Below are positions 23,897-32,153 of a DNA stretch of 64,000 bases, in pieces. The translations under genes were made by a program, and so were the position numbers. Positions within the stretch are counted from its first letter, which is position 1; every line of letters starts with the position of its first letter. The stretch comes from DASUPK01 sp963797265 (GTDB lineage Bacteria > Actinomycetota > Thermoleophilia > Solirubrobacterales > 70-9). The notes below the pieces were generated by a model that was not told where the DNA came from, did no database searches, and saw nothing but the letters and a program-made list of their open reading frames with translations. The stretch spans positions 124,001 to 188,000 of the forward strand of contig CAWCOY010000002.1 of assembly GCA_963797265.1 (NCBI GenBank). The letters run 5' to 3'.

Positions 23897-24831
23897 TCGA
23901 GCGCTGCGTGATCCTCGCCGGCGGCACCGGCGGGGCGAAACTCGCCGCTGGGATGCAGGATGTTCTCGGCGCCGGGCTCTCGGTGATCGCCAACACGGCG
24001 GACGACATCGAGATCGCCGGGGTCGACGTCTCCCCCGACCCCGACCTGATCACCTACTGGCTGAGCGGCGAGATCGACGAGCAGCGCGGCTGGGGGATCA
24101 AGGACGACTCCTTCACGGCCTTCGACCGCCTCGCCAGGCTCGGGGCTCCCGACTGGTTCCGGCTCTCCGACCGTGACCTGGCCACCTGCCTGTACCGCCG
24201 GGTCTTCGTCGAGGAGGGGGGTCGTCGCACAGACGCCCAGGCGCAGATCGCGCGCGCCCTGGGCGTTCGGGCCGCCGTGCTGCCGATGTGCGAGGAGCCC
24301 GTGAGGACGCGAGTGAGGACGGCCGACGGCTGGCGTGACCTCCAGCGATATCTCGTCGCCGAGCATGCCCAGGCGCCGGTGGAAGGGATAGAGCTGGATG
24401 GGATTGCCGATGCCACCCCGACCCCGGAGGTGCTGTCGGCGATCGCCGAGGCCGAGGCGATCGTGATCGGCCCCTCGAACCCGGTGATCTCGATCGGCCC
24501 GATCGTCTCGATCGGGGCGCTTCGCGAAGCGATCGTGGCGGCGCCGGCGCCGGTCGTGGCGGTCAGCCCCTACGTCGCCGGTCAGGTGGTCAAGGGCCCG
24601 ACCGACCTCTTCATGAAGGCGGTCGGGCGCCCCTCCACCGCCGCTGGTGTCGCCTCGCTCTACGAAGGGCTGATCGAGGGAATGGTCTGCGACGCGGAGG
24701 ATCCGGATCCGGCGCCGGAGGGCGTGCGGGTGTTGAGCTGCCCCACCCTCATGGAAGGGTCGAAGGGACGCCGAGCGCTCGCCGAGCGTACCCTCGAGTT
24801 CGCCTCGACACTTCGCACTACCGGCGCATAA
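23893..24831 (+). CDS. cofD: 2-phospho-L-lactate (or enolpyruvyl) transferase CofD/FbiA
   Basis: CofD joins the lactyl/enolpyruvyl-diphospho-guanosine made by CofC/FbiD to FO, giving (dehydro-)F420-0. The N-terminus CVILAGGTGGAKLAAGMQ and NTADDIEIAGVDVSPDPDLITYWLSG are family hallmarks (substrate-binding and metal Asp residues), followed by WGIKDDSF, LSDRDLATCLYR and IGPSNPVISIGPI. At 312 residues the length is normal. The GTG start overlaps the npdG stop. Confidence 0.94.
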   Translation: MIERCVILAGGTGGAKLAAGMQDVLGAGLSVIANTADDIEIAGVDVSPDPDLITYWLSGEIDEQRGWGIKDDSFTAFDRLARLGAPDWFRLSDRDLATCLYRRVFVEEGGRRTDAQAQIARALGVRAAVLPMCEEPVRTRVRTADGWRDLQRYLVAEHAQAPVEGIELDGIADATPTPEVLSAIAEAEAIVIGPSNPVISIGPIVSIGALREAIVAAPAPVVAVSPYVAGQVVKGPTDLFMKAVGRPSTAAGVASLYEGLIEGMVCDAEDPDPAPEGVRVLSCPTLMEGSKGRRALAERTLEFASTLRTTGA

Positions 24832-24881
24832 GAATCCGCAAACTGGGGTATAAGCCGCGTCTTACCGGTAGCCTGACATCC

Positions 24882-25571
24882 GTGGGGACGGACTCGAACC
24901 AATTGCACACAACCGCGATCGTTCCGGTTAAGGGCCTCGCCACTGCCAACGGGCGGCTGAACGGGCTGCTCAACGAGGATGAGCGCACCCGCCTGGCGGA
25001 AGCCCTCTTCCTCGACCTGATCGTGAAGCTGCCGCGAAGCCGCTGCATCGATGACGTCCTCATCGTCACCGCCGATCCCTCGGTCGCGCGGCAGGCTGGC
25101 TGGTTCGACCACAAGGTGCTTGTTCAGGAGAACGACGAGGGGCATGCCGAGGCCGCGGCGGCTGGCGCCCGAGCCGCGATGGCCGATGGAGCAAAGCGCG
25201 TGGCGATGCTGCCCGTGGACTGCCCGATGCTCGAGGTGGAGGAGCTCGATGCGCATCTCGGCCGCTCGGCTCGCACGGCGCTGATCGTTCCCGACCGCCA
25301 CGGGACGGGAACGAACGGACTGATGCTCAACCCGCCCGATCTCTTCCTGCCCGCATTCGGCCCGGACAGCTGCGCCCGGCATGTGAGCAGGGCGCGGGCC
25401 ACCGGCCAGAGCTTCGCGCTCGAGGAGGTCGACTCACTGGCGACCGACCTCGACACGCCGGAGGACTTCACGCTGCTTCGCGACCAGCTGCTGCTCGACC
25501 CGCAGCCGGCGCCGCGGACAGCCAAGGTGCTCTGGCAGCTCGGCGACCGCGTGCAGCAGGCCGCCGCCTGA
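24882..25571 (+). CDS. cofC: 2-phospho-L-lactate/PEP guanylyltransferase CofC/FbiD
   Basis: A nucleotidyltransferase-fold enzyme of 229 residues that guanylylates phospholactate or, in mycobacteria (FbiD), phosphoenolpyruvate. Visible features: TAIVPVKGL near the N-terminus, RLAEALFLDLI, VLIVTADPSVARQA, the metal-binding MLPVDCPML and HGTGTNGLMLNPP, and the C-terminal DLDTPEDFTLL. The GTG start follows cofD by 50 bases. Actinobacterial homologs use PEP, so FbiD activity is likely, but that is an inference from the lineage. Confidence 0.9.
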   Translation: MGTDSNQLHTTAIVPVKGLATANGRLNGLLNEDERTRLAEALFLDLIVKLPRSRCIDDVLIVTADPSVARQAGWFDHKVLVQENDEGHAEAAAAGARAAMADGAKRVAMLPVDCPMLEVEELDAHLGRSARTALIVPDRHGTGTNGLMLNPPDLFLPAFGPDSCARHVSRARATGQSFALEEVDSLATDLDTPEDFTLLRDQLLLDPQPAPRTAKVLWQLGDRVQQAAA

Positions 25572-25600
25572 AGCCCGGCGGCTGAGTCCCGACCGCCCAA

Positions 25601-26347
25601 TTGAGTCGCGAGCTGCGGATTCGGCCCCTCACCGGGATCCCTGAGCTGCGCGAGGGAGACGACCTCGGCGACCTGATCGCGGCGGCCGCCTCGCCCGCGG
25701 CCGACGAGATCGTCGTGATCTCGCAGAAGGCGGTTTCCAAGGTCGAGGGGCGCCTGCGGCGGTTGGACGAGGTCGAGCCCGCCGAGCGCGCCCGAGCCGT
25801 GGCCGCACAGGTCGAAAAGGACCCGGCTCTGGTCGAGCTGGTGCTCGCCGAGAGCAGCCGCATCGTGCGGGCCGCGCGCGGAGTCCTGATCACCGAGACG
25901 CACGCCGGCTGGGTCTGCGCGAACGCCGGGATCGACTCCTCCAATCTCGAGGAGGGCACGGTCTCGCTCCTCCCGGAAGACGGCGATGCGTCGGCGCGGC
26001 GTATCCGCGGCGAGATCGCCGAGGCGTCGGGCGCAAGGCCGGCAGTGGTGGTCGCGGACAGCTTCGGGCGCGCCTGGCGGATAGGCCAGGCGGACATCGC
26101 GATCGGGTGCGCAGGGCTTGACCCGCTCGTCGATTGGCGCGGTCGGCACGACCGGCACGGCCGGGAGCTGGCGGCGACGCACATCGCGGTCGCCGATGAG
26201 CTCGCGTCGGCGACGGACCTCGTCCGGGACAAGGACTCGGGCGTTCCCGGCGCGGTCGTGGCGGGCCTCGGCCATCTGGTGATGTCCGACGACGGCCCGG
26301 GTGCGCGAGCGATCCCGCGCCCCGCAGAGGACGACCTGTTCCGCTAG
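25601..26347 (+). CDS. cofE: F420-0:gamma-glutamyl ligase CofE
   Basis: CofE adds gamma-linked glutamates to F420-0 with GTP. The 248-residue sequence has the family blocks GIPELREGDDL, VVISQKAVSKVEGR, CANAGIDSSNLEEG, VVVADSFGRAWRIGQADIAIGCAG and GRELAATHIAVADELA. The start is a TTG at 25601. It lacks the nitroreductase-like C-terminal domain of mycobacterial FbiB, so reduction of dehydro-F420-0, if FbiD makes that intermediate, must be done by a separate protein not seen here. Last gene of the npdG-cofD-cofC-cofE operon. Confidence 0.93.
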   Translation: MSRELRIRPLTGIPELREGDDLGDLIAAAASPAADEIVVISQKAVSKVEGRLRRLDEVEPAERARAVAAQVEKDPALVELVLAESSRIVRAARGVLITETHAGWVCANAGIDSSNLEEGTVSLLPEDGDASARRIRGEIAEASGARPAVVVADSFGRAWRIGQADIAIGCAGLDPLVDWRGRHDRHGRELAATHIAVADELASATDLVRDKDSGVPGAVVAGLGHLVMSDDGPGARAIPRPAEDDLFR

Positions 26348-26767
26348 CTACGCAGGGACGTGCTTCGAGCCGATCTTCGACAGCGGAGGCGGCTTGGTGC
26401 CCTCCTCCGTGAACTCCGGCGGCACGTAGGCCCTGCCCGGCATCGCGCCCATCGCGATGACGCGGGCGGGCTCGTCGCCGGTGACGAGCTTCCGTTTCTC
26501 CGCCGCGCCGACCCGCGCGAACACGCCGGGCTCGAGCTCGTACTCCTCCCCGCCGACCATGAGTGTGACCCGGCCGGAAAGCGGCGTGTAGACCTCCTCC
26601 TGGTCGTCATGGGTCTGGTCATGCTCGGGGAAGTGCTTGAAGTTCGGCGGCAGGTCGATCACCGCGAGGCCGAATGAGCTGACGCCTAGACCCGCCCGCG
26701 CGCGCCGAAAGCCACCACCGAAGATCGCCTCGAAGTCCTCGACGCGCTTGACGGTCACATCTGGCAT
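26348..26767 (-). CDS. Cupin-domain protein
   Basis: The 139-residue protein carries a single cupin barrel: HFPEHDQTHDDQEEVYTPLSG (metal-binding His and Glu of motif 1) and a motif 2 region around GVFARVGAAEKRKL in which the usual His is not obvious. It ends AYVPPEFTEEGTKPPPLSK. Function is unknown; such proteins include small isomerases, dioxygenases and ligand-binding regulators. Its stop abuts the cofE stop, with the two genes convergent. It lies 29 bases downstream of the alcohol dehydrogenase gene on the same strand. Confidence 0.78.
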   Translation of the reverse strand: MPDVTVKRVEDFEAIFGGGFRRARAGLGVSSFGLAVIDLPPNFKHFPEHDQTHDDQEEVYTPLSGRVTLMVGGEEYELEPGVFARVGAAEKRKLVTGDEPARVIAMGAMPGRAYVPPEFTEEGTKPPPLSKIGSKHVPA

Positions 26768-26796
26768 CTGATGAGCTCCTCTCCCACAGCCTCAGG

Positions 26797-27786
26797 CTAA
26801 CCGCCGATCTTGAGAACGGCGGTGCCTCGCACCCTACCGTGACGCATGTCATCCAACGCACGGTTGGCGTCCCCCAGGTCATAGAGCTGGATCTCCGTGC
26901 GCACGGGCACCTCGGGTGCCAGCCCGATGAACTCCACGCCATCTTCGCGCGTCAGATTGGCCACCGAGCGGATTGAGCGCTCGTGCCAGAGGATCTCGTA
27001 GGGAAACGACGGGATGTCGCTCATGTGGATGCCGGCGCAGACCACGGTGCCTCCCGGCGCCAGAGCGGCCAGCGCCTCCGGGACCAGCTCACCCACCGGC
27101 GCGAAGATGATCGCCGCGTCCAGGTCCCGCGCCTCGGGGTCGCCCACCGCGCCCGCCCAATCGGCTCCCAGGGACCGGGCCTCCTCCTGCCTCTCGGTGT
27201 CCCCTTCCCGCGTCAGCGCATAGACGCTCCAGCCACGATGTACCGCGACCTGGATGATCAGGTGCGCGGACGAGCCGAATCCGTACATGCCGAGGCGTTC
27301 CCCCTGACCGGCGAGACGCAGCGACCGGTAGCCGATCAGCCCGGAGCAGAGCAGCGGTGCCGCGTGCTCATCGGTGTATGACTGCGGGATCGGGAAGCAG
27401 AAGCGCTCGTCTGCGACCGTGCGCTCCGCGTAGCCGCCGTCGAAGTCATAGCCGGTGAACTTTCCCTGCACGCAGAGGTTCTCGCGACCCGTCCTGCAGT
27501 ACCTGCAGGTCCCGTCGACCCAGCCGAGCCAGGGGACGCCGACACGGTCGCCCACCGCGAATCGGGTCGCCCCCTCGCCCTGGGCGGCCAGGCGCCCGAC
27601 GATCATGTGGCCCGGGACAAGTGGCAGCTTCGGCTCGGTGAGCTCGCCGTCGACGATGTGCAGGTCGGTCCTGCAGACGGCGCAGGCCGCAACGTCGATC
27701 AGGACCTGGCCCGGGTCCGGCACGGGATCGGGAAGCTCACGCTCGGTGAGCGGCTCCCGCGGCCGATCCAGGACCATCGCCCTCAC
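26797..27786 (-). CDS. Zinc-type alcohol dehydrogenase, structural-zinc loop altered
   Basis: The 329-residue medium-chain dehydrogenase has the catalytic zinc ligands (VAACAVCRTDLHI and the GHMIVGRL region, with Met where GHE is usual), the nucleotide-binding GMYGFGSSAH and a C-terminal catalytic tail. The structural-zinc lobe reads GTCRYCRTGRENLC, with three cysteines where most relatives have four; the first is replaced in WVDG. The GTG start is one base after the fbiC stop, so it is co-transcribed with the FO synthase gene. The alcohol substrate is unknown, and no F420 motif is evident. Confidence 0.85.
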   Translation of the reverse strand: MRAMVLDRPREPLTERELPDPVPDPGQVLIDVAACAVCRTDLHIVDGELTEPKLPLVPGHMIVGRLAAQGEGATRFAVGDRVGVPWLGWVDGTCRYCRTGRENLCVQGKFTGYDFDGGYAERTVADERFCFPIPQSYTDEHAAPLLCSGLIGYRSLRLAGQGERLGMYGFGSSAHLIIQVAVHRGWSVYALTREGDTERQEEARSLGADWAGAVGDPEARDLDAAIIFAPVGELVPEALAALAPGGTVVCAGIHMSDIPSFPYEILWHERSIRSVANLTREDGVEFIGLAPEVPVRTEIQLYDLGDANRALDDMRHGRVRGTAVLKIGG

Positions 27787-27787
27787 A

Positions 27788-29974
27788 TCAGTAGGTCTCG
27801 ACGATCTCGTAGAGCGTCGTCCGCTGGGCCGGGGCCCTTCCGGCCCGCCGGGCCGCGTCGATCAGCTGCTCGGGCTCGAGGCGCACGCCGTGGTGCGATC
27901 CCGCCATCCGGGAGATGTTCTCCTCCATCAGCGTCCCGCCGAGGTCGTTGACCCCCCAGCGCAGGCTCTCGGTCGCCGCGTCGAGTCCCATCTTCACCCA
28001 GCTCGCCTGCAGGTTCGGGATCGTCTTGCCGAGGGCCAGCCGGAAGGCGGCGGTGTGCTTGAGGTTGTCGGAACGGGAGATCTCCTCCACCCCGTGCGTG
28101 CGGCCCAGCAGGGTGTTGAAGGGGATGAAGCTGAGCGGGACGAACTCGGTGATGCCGCCGGTGCGCTCCTGAAGGCGACGGATGACCCGCATGTGGCGCG
28201 CCAGCTCCCGCGGCTCCTCGATGTGGCCGAACATCACGGTCGAGGTCGAGCGCAGGCCGGCCCGATGGGAAGCCTCGATGACCTCGATCCAGCGGGCCAC
28301 CGGAAGCTTGTTCGGCGAGATGCGCTGGCGGACACCGTCGTGGAGAACCTCCGCGGCCGTGCCCGGGGTAGAGCCGAGGCCGCAGTCGATCAGGTAGTCG
28401 AAGACCGAGTCCGGAGCGCGGCCGGAGCGCTCGCACATGTAGTGGATCTCCATCGGCGAGTAGGCATGGAGGTGGATCTGCGGCGCGCACTCCTTCGCCA
28501 GCCGCAGCCAGCGGCCGTAGTCCTCGAGCGTGTAGTCGGGGTGGATGCCACCCTGCATGCAGATCTCGGTCGCGCCGAAGTCGACGGCCTCCTGGACCCG
28601 GGCGGCGAAGTCATCCTCGGTGACGAGGTAGGCGTCCGGGGAGCGCTTGCCCTGGCCGAAGCCGCAGAAGGCGCAGCCGACGACGCAGACGTTGGTGAAG
28701 TTGATGTTCCGGTTGACGACGAAGGTGGCCGTCTCCCCCGCGAGCTCGGCGCGCAGCTCGTCCGCCGCCGCCCGCATCTCCTCGATCACCTCGGCACGTG
28801 TCTCGGAGAACAGCGCCGTCAGCTCCTCCTCGCTGAGCTCCTCGCCGCGGCGGCCCTTCTCGATCGCGCGCGGGGCGATCTCGGGGGCGGGCGGCGACTG
28901 CTGCCGGCGCCCCGAGCCCCGGCGGGGGATGAAGCTCCAGTACTTGAGCTTGACCACGTCGAGCACCCCCTGCTCCATCCACTCCGGATCGAGGTACTGG
29001 GGGTAGGCGCAGAGTCGCTCGGTGAGCGCGTAGCCCCGCGGCGCGAGCTCCTTGCGGACCTGGTGAGGGCTCGGGAAGGGCTCCTCTGGGCTGATGTGAT
29101 CGCCGTTCGCGGACAGCCCGCCCAGGTCTGTGGCGCCGGCCTCGACCAGCTCCGGCCACCACCCGGCGAGGTTGGGCGGCACCTGGACGCCCACGTCGGG
29201 CATCAGACGCCGGCACTCCGTGATCAGCCGCTTCATGTCCTCGACCGAGACGGGGGTCGCCCAGTCCGGCAGTGGGAGCTCGGACCCAACCGTCTTTCCA
29301 TTCGTCCATCGCTCGCGCGAGGCCGCGTCCGCGATCTCGGCCACCTCCGCGCCGTAGTAGCGCGGATGCGGGACGAAGTTCTGCAGGATCACCTCCTGGA
29401 TGTGACCGTTCTCGGCGTGGACGGCGGCGATCGCCTCCAGCGCGCCCACGCGCTCGTCATCGGTCTCCCCGATCCCGACCAGGATCCCGGTGGTGAAGGG
29501 GATCCGCAGCTCGCCGGCGAGCCGCATCGTCTCCAGCCGGCGCGCCGGATGCTTCGTCGGCGAGCCCTGATGGACGGTCAGGTCGGGGTTGATCGACTCG
29601 AGCATCAGTCCCTGGGAGGCGGTCACCTCTCGCACGCGGGCGAGATCCTCCCGCGAGAGCACTCCCAGGTTGGTGTGCGGCAGAAGCCCGCGTTCGATCG
29701 CGCGCTGGCAGGCCCAGACGACGTAGGAGGTGAAGTCTTCGTGGCCCCAGTCGCGCAGCCGCTCCGCGACCTCCGGGTTTACCTCCGGCCGCTCGCCGGT
29801 GAGGACCAGGAGCTCCTTGGCGTTTCGCCGCAGGGCCTCGTCCAGGCGGTGCTCGACCTCATCGGGGTCGTGGATGTGGGCGCGGTGCGTGGCGAAGGCG
29901 CAGTACTTGCAGTAGCACTGACACGTCCGCGAGAGCGAGAGCGTGTAGTTGCGCGAGAAGGTGACCCTGCGCAT
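27788..29974 (-). CDS. fbiC: FO synthase (7,8-didemethyl-8-hydroxy-5-deazariboflavin), CofG-CofH fusion
   Basis: This 728-residue protein makes FO, the F420 chromophore, from a pyrimidine intermediate of riboflavin synthesis and tyrosine. It contains two radical-SAM halves. The CofG half has CxxxCxxC at Cys 18, 22 and 25 (TCQCYCKYCAF); the CofH half has a second CxxxCxxC in NVCVVGCAFCGFGQGKRS near residue 430. Typical CofH blocks follow (MQGGIHPDYTLEDYGRW, HAYSPMEIHYMCERSG, GLGSTPGTAAEVL). The fused form is typical of actinobacteria. The other F420 genes lie about 1.5 kb away on the opposite strand. Confidence 0.95.
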   Translation of the reverse strand: MRRVTFSRNYTLSLSRTCQCYCKYCAFATHRAHIHDPDEVEHRLDEALRRNAKELLVLTGERPEVNPEVAERLRDWGHEDFTSYVVWACQRAIERGLLPHTNLGVLSREDLARVREVTASQGLMLESINPDLTVHQGSPTKHPARRLETMRLAGELRIPFTTGILVGIGETDDERVGALEAIAAVHAENGHIQEVILQNFVPHPRYYGAEVAEIADAASRERWTNGKTVGSELPLPDWATPVSVEDMKRLITECRRLMPDVGVQVPPNLAGWWPELVEAGATDLGGLSANGDHISPEEPFPSPHQVRKELAPRGYALTERLCAYPQYLDPEWMEQGVLDVVKLKYWSFIPRRGSGRRQQSPPAPEIAPRAIEKGRRGEELSEEELTALFSETRAEVIEEMRAAADELRAELAGETATFVVNRNINFTNVCVVGCAFCGFGQGKRSPDAYLVTEDDFAARVQEAVDFGATEICMQGGIHPDYTLEDYGRWLRLAKECAPQIHLHAYSPMEIHYMCERSGRAPDSVFDYLIDCGLGSTPGTAAEVLHDGVRQRISPNKLPVARWIEVIEASHRAGLRSTSTVMFGHIEEPRELARHMRVIRRLQERTGGITEFVPLSFIPFNTLLGRTHGVEEISRSDNLKHTAAFRLALGKTIPNLQASWVKMGLDAATESLRWGVNDLGGTLMEENISRMAGSHHGVRLEPEQLIDAARRAGRAPAQRTTLYEIVETY

Positions 29975-30026
29975 CGTCTGATCAACCTAGCGAAGCAGGG
30001 TTGCCAGGGCAGAGGAGCCCGCGCCG

Positions 30027-30058
30027 CATCTCCCCGCAGGGCGAAGCCCGAGGGGATG
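30027..30058. repeat. Palindromic repeat, family 1, copy G
   Basis: The hairpin reads CATC-t-CCCC, GCA, GGGC, GAA, GCCC, GA, GGGGATG. The architecture outer stem - GCA - inner stem - GAA - inner stem - GA - outer stem is the same as in the copies at 58649-58674 and 61396-61421, although the outer stem sequence differs. It lies between fbiC and the aquaporin gene, which are on the same strand, in a stretch with no gene. Confidence 0.55.
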
Positions 30059-30083
30059 GGCGTTATGGCGAAGCGTCAGCCGA

Positions 30084-30899
30084 CTACGACGACCCGGCGA
30101 TGCCACCGGGCGGCGGCGAGGGGGGCCGCTCCTGTCGCAGCGGCGGCGCTTCCCCGGCGGGCGGGGCGGGACCACGGGGCGCGATCGTGTCCGCAGCCTC
30201 CTGCGCCGCGCCGCTGACGGGCTCGATGACGAACCTGTAGACCCCGGCGGCGAGCAATCCGCCCACGATCGGGCCGAGGATGTAGGCCCACCAGTCCGTG
30301 AAGTGGTTGCCGACCAGCGCCGGACCGAACCAGCGAGCGGGGTTGAGCGAGCCACCCGTCAGGGGGCCGAGCACCATCACTCCCAGTCCGAGGGCGCCAC
30401 CGGCGGCAAGCGCCGCCCAGCGGCGAATCTCCGGGTTGAGCGCGACGGCGAGCACGGCAAGCACGAGGACGAAGGTGCCGATGCCCTCCACCAGGAAGCC
30501 CTGGAAGGCCCCGCCGAGCAGGGGGCTGATCTTCGGCGTCCCGTAGTCCGAGGCCCTGCCCTCGTCGAGCAGGAAGGCCTTGGTCAGCAGGGCTCCGAGG
30601 ACGCCGCCCGAGAGCTGGGCCAGGATGTAGACGAGGCCGTCAATCGGATCGATCCGGCGCAGGATGATGAAGCCCGCCGTGACCGCCGGATTGAAGTGCC
30701 CGCCGCTCGCCACGCCGATGCTGATGATCAGGGCGAAGAGCACGAGGAAGTGGACCAGGCCCACGACCGCATAGTCGGAACCGAACTGAGAGCTCTGACC
30801 GGTCGCGACGTAAAGGGCGACGACGCTGGTGATGAAAAAGACCAGGAGCAGCGTGCCGATCAGCTCGGCGATGTACGCGGCGAGACCTCGATCTTGCAC
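30084..30899 (-). CDS. Aquaporin (MIP family)
   Basis: The 271-residue channel has the two NPA boxes, SGGHFNPAVT (70-72) and TGGSLNPARWFGP (186-188), in six membrane helices starting AAYIAELIGTLLLVFF. The Asn-Pro-Ala-Arg second box with its conserved Arg forms the selectivity filter; water or small neutral solutes are likely cargo. The start is GTG 30899 because AGGAGG sits eight bases upstream, though the frame is open to 30995. The tail after residue 230 is Pro/Ala-rich. A strong hairpin terminator lies in its leader. Confidence 0.92.
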   Translation of the reverse strand: MQDRGLAAYIAELIGTLLLVFFITSVVALYVATGQSSQFGSDYAVVGLVHFLVLFALIISIGVASGGHFNPAVTAGFIILRRIDPIDGLVYILAQLSGGVLGALLTKAFLLDEGRASDYGTPKISPLLGGAFQGFLVEGIGTFVLVLAVLAVALNPEIRRWAALAAGGALGLGVMVLGPLTGGSLNPARWFGPALVGNHFTDWWAYILGPIVGGLLAAGVYRFVIEPVSGAAQEAADTIAPRGPAPPAGEAPPLRQERPPSPPPGGIAGSS

Positions 30900-30924
30900 T
30901 TGAAGCGACCTCCTCGTAGCTCTT

Positions 30925-30950
30925 GAAAAAAGACCCCACCGGGTGTGGGG
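30925..30950 (-). terminator. Hairpin terminator in the aquaporin leader
   Basis: On the - strand a 6-bp stem (CCCCAC/GTGGGG, 30934-30950) with a five-base loop is followed by TCTTTTTTC, 26 bases before the aquaporin start codon. It could end an upstream transcript, or work as an attenuator within the aquaporin leader. Confidence 0.65.
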
Positions 30951-31015
30951 CGGCGCGCAGTCTAACTGGAATCCCGGGCGCGCTTCCGCCTCCAACCAAA
31001 CCTTTATCGCGTCCT

Positions 31016-31059
31016 TATGAAACGGGTTGCTCCTCGGCTTTTGCCTCGGAGCACCCTCG
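31016..31059 (-). repeat. Palindromic repeat, family 1, copy A
   Basis: On the - strand the element reads CGAGGGT, then GCTCC-GA-GGC-aaaa-GCC-GA-GGAGC (31029-31052), then AACCCGTTTCAT. The flanks and stem match the copies at 51651-51694, 58643-58686 and 61390-61433. It lies between the divergent aquaporin and NMT1-like genes, upstream of the aquaporin leader terminator. Confidence 0.75.
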
Positions 31060-31078
31060 CATATAGGGTCAGGCGCGG

Positions 31079-32095
31079 ATGAGACGGGTCGCCGCGCTGC
31101 TGGCGGCCGCCCTCCTCGGAGCAGGCCTTTTCGGCTGCGGAGGGGGCGGCGCTGAACCGGGCGCGCCGAAGGGCGCGACCCTGGTCCTCGACTTCCAGCC
31201 GAACGCGGTCCACTCCGGCATCTACGCGGCTCAGGCGAACGGCCACTTCCGCGACGAGGGCCTCGACCTCACGATCCAGGAACCGTCGAGCTCGGCCGAC
31301 AGCGCCAAGCTGCTCGAGAGCGGTCGCGCCGACTTCGCGGTGATGGACATCAACGACTTCGGCATTGCGCGCGAGCGCGGGCTCGATCTGGTGGCGATCG
31401 CCGCGATCGTCCAGCGTCCGCTTGCTTCGGTGATCGCACGCGATCCCAACGAGATCCGCACCCCGGCCGACCTGGCCGGCAAGACGATCGGGGTCACCGG
31501 CGTCCCTTCCGATGACGCCGTGCTCGACACGGTGCTGCGCGCCGGCGGCGCCGATCCCTCCGACGTGCACCCCGTGACGATCGGCTTCAACGCCGTCGCC
31601 GATCTGGCGGCCGGCAAGATCGACGCCGCCACCGCCTTCTGGAACGCCGAGGGGGTCCAGCTGCAGCGGATGGGCATCCCGATCCGTGAGTTCCGGGTGG
31701 ATCAGTTCGGAGCGCCGCGGTACCCGGAGCTGGTGGTCGCAACCTCGGAGGCCCGGATCGAGCGTGATCTCTGCCGTCCTGATCGCTCGTTGGTTGCTGG
31801 GCTCGAACGCGGCTATTCCACGATGCAGCGGGATCCAGGCGCTGCTCTCGACGACCTGATCACCGAGAACGCGGGCGTCAATCGAGACTCGCAGCAGGCC
31901 CAGTTGGACTCGCTACTCATGTCTCATGCGTGGTCCGTCACGGATCGGACACCGGGATTCACGGCTGGGCTCGTTCAACCTCACGCTTCCGCCTGGGTTC
32001 AGTGGGCGGGAGAGCACGGGGTGATCGCAGAGGCAGCAAAAAACACCGTCTCCCAAGGATTCGCCCAGATCTCGCCGAGCGAGGGGTGCGACTAG
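31079..32095 (+). CDS. NMT1/THI5-like ABC-transporter substrate-binding lipoprotein
   Basis: The product (338 residues) starts with a lipoprotein signal (LLGAGLFGCGGG; Cys 20 would be lipidated). It continues with the NMT1-like periplasmic-binding fold: LVLDFQPNAVHSGIYAAQANGHFRDEGL, then SSSADSAKLLESGRADFAVMD, LAGKTIGVTGVPSDDAVL and AGKIDAATAFWNAEGVQ. Relatives bind pyrimidine precursors of thiamine, sulfonates or similar small molecules. No permease or ATPase gene is adjacent, so its partners must be elsewhere. No TPP riboswitch is visible upstream. The C-terminal part is less conserved. Confidence 0.85.
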   Translation: MRRVAALLAAALLGAGLFGCGGGGAEPGAPKGATLVLDFQPNAVHSGIYAAQANGHFRDEGLDLTIQEPSSSADSAKLLESGRADFAVMDINDFGIARERGLDLVAIAAIVQRPLASVIARDPNEIRTPADLAGKTIGVTGVPSDDAVLDTVLRAGGADPSDVHPVTIGFNAVADLAAGKIDAATAFWNAEGVQLQRMGIPIREFRVDQFGAPRYPELVVATSEARIERDLCRPDRSLVAGLERGYSTMQRDPGAALDDLITENAGVNRDSQQAQLDSLLMSHAWSVTDRTPGFTAGLVQPHASAWVQWAGEHGVIAEAAKNTVSQGFAQISPSEGCD

Positions 32096-32111
32096 GCCGC
32101 CGGCTGTCGGC

Positions 32112-32152
32112 GTTGGCGCGAAAGTCGCGCTCTCCGCGACAAAGGCGCCAAC
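32112..32152. terminator. Nested double hairpin between convergent genes
   Basis: An outer 8-bp stem GTTGGCGC/GCGCCAAC encloses an inner 6-bp stem GTCGCG/CGCGAC. It lies 17 bases after the NMT1-like stop and ends next to the stop of the convergent receiver-like gene. There is no T tract, so it may be a factor-assisted terminator or an RNA-stabilising structure. Confidence 0.55.
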
Positions 32153-32153
32153 T

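Noticed and set aside
27455..30217. A 920-codon open frame on the + strand opposite fbiC
   Set aside because: Composition is Arg/Gly/Val/Asp-rich without motifs, while the - strand encodes full-length FO synthase and alcohol dehydrogenase.
30950..31079. A TPP riboswitch before the NMT1-like lipoprotein gene
   Set aside because: The conserved CTGAGA and ACCCTTTGAACCTGA-like elements are absent; the hairpin there belongs to the palindromic repeat family.
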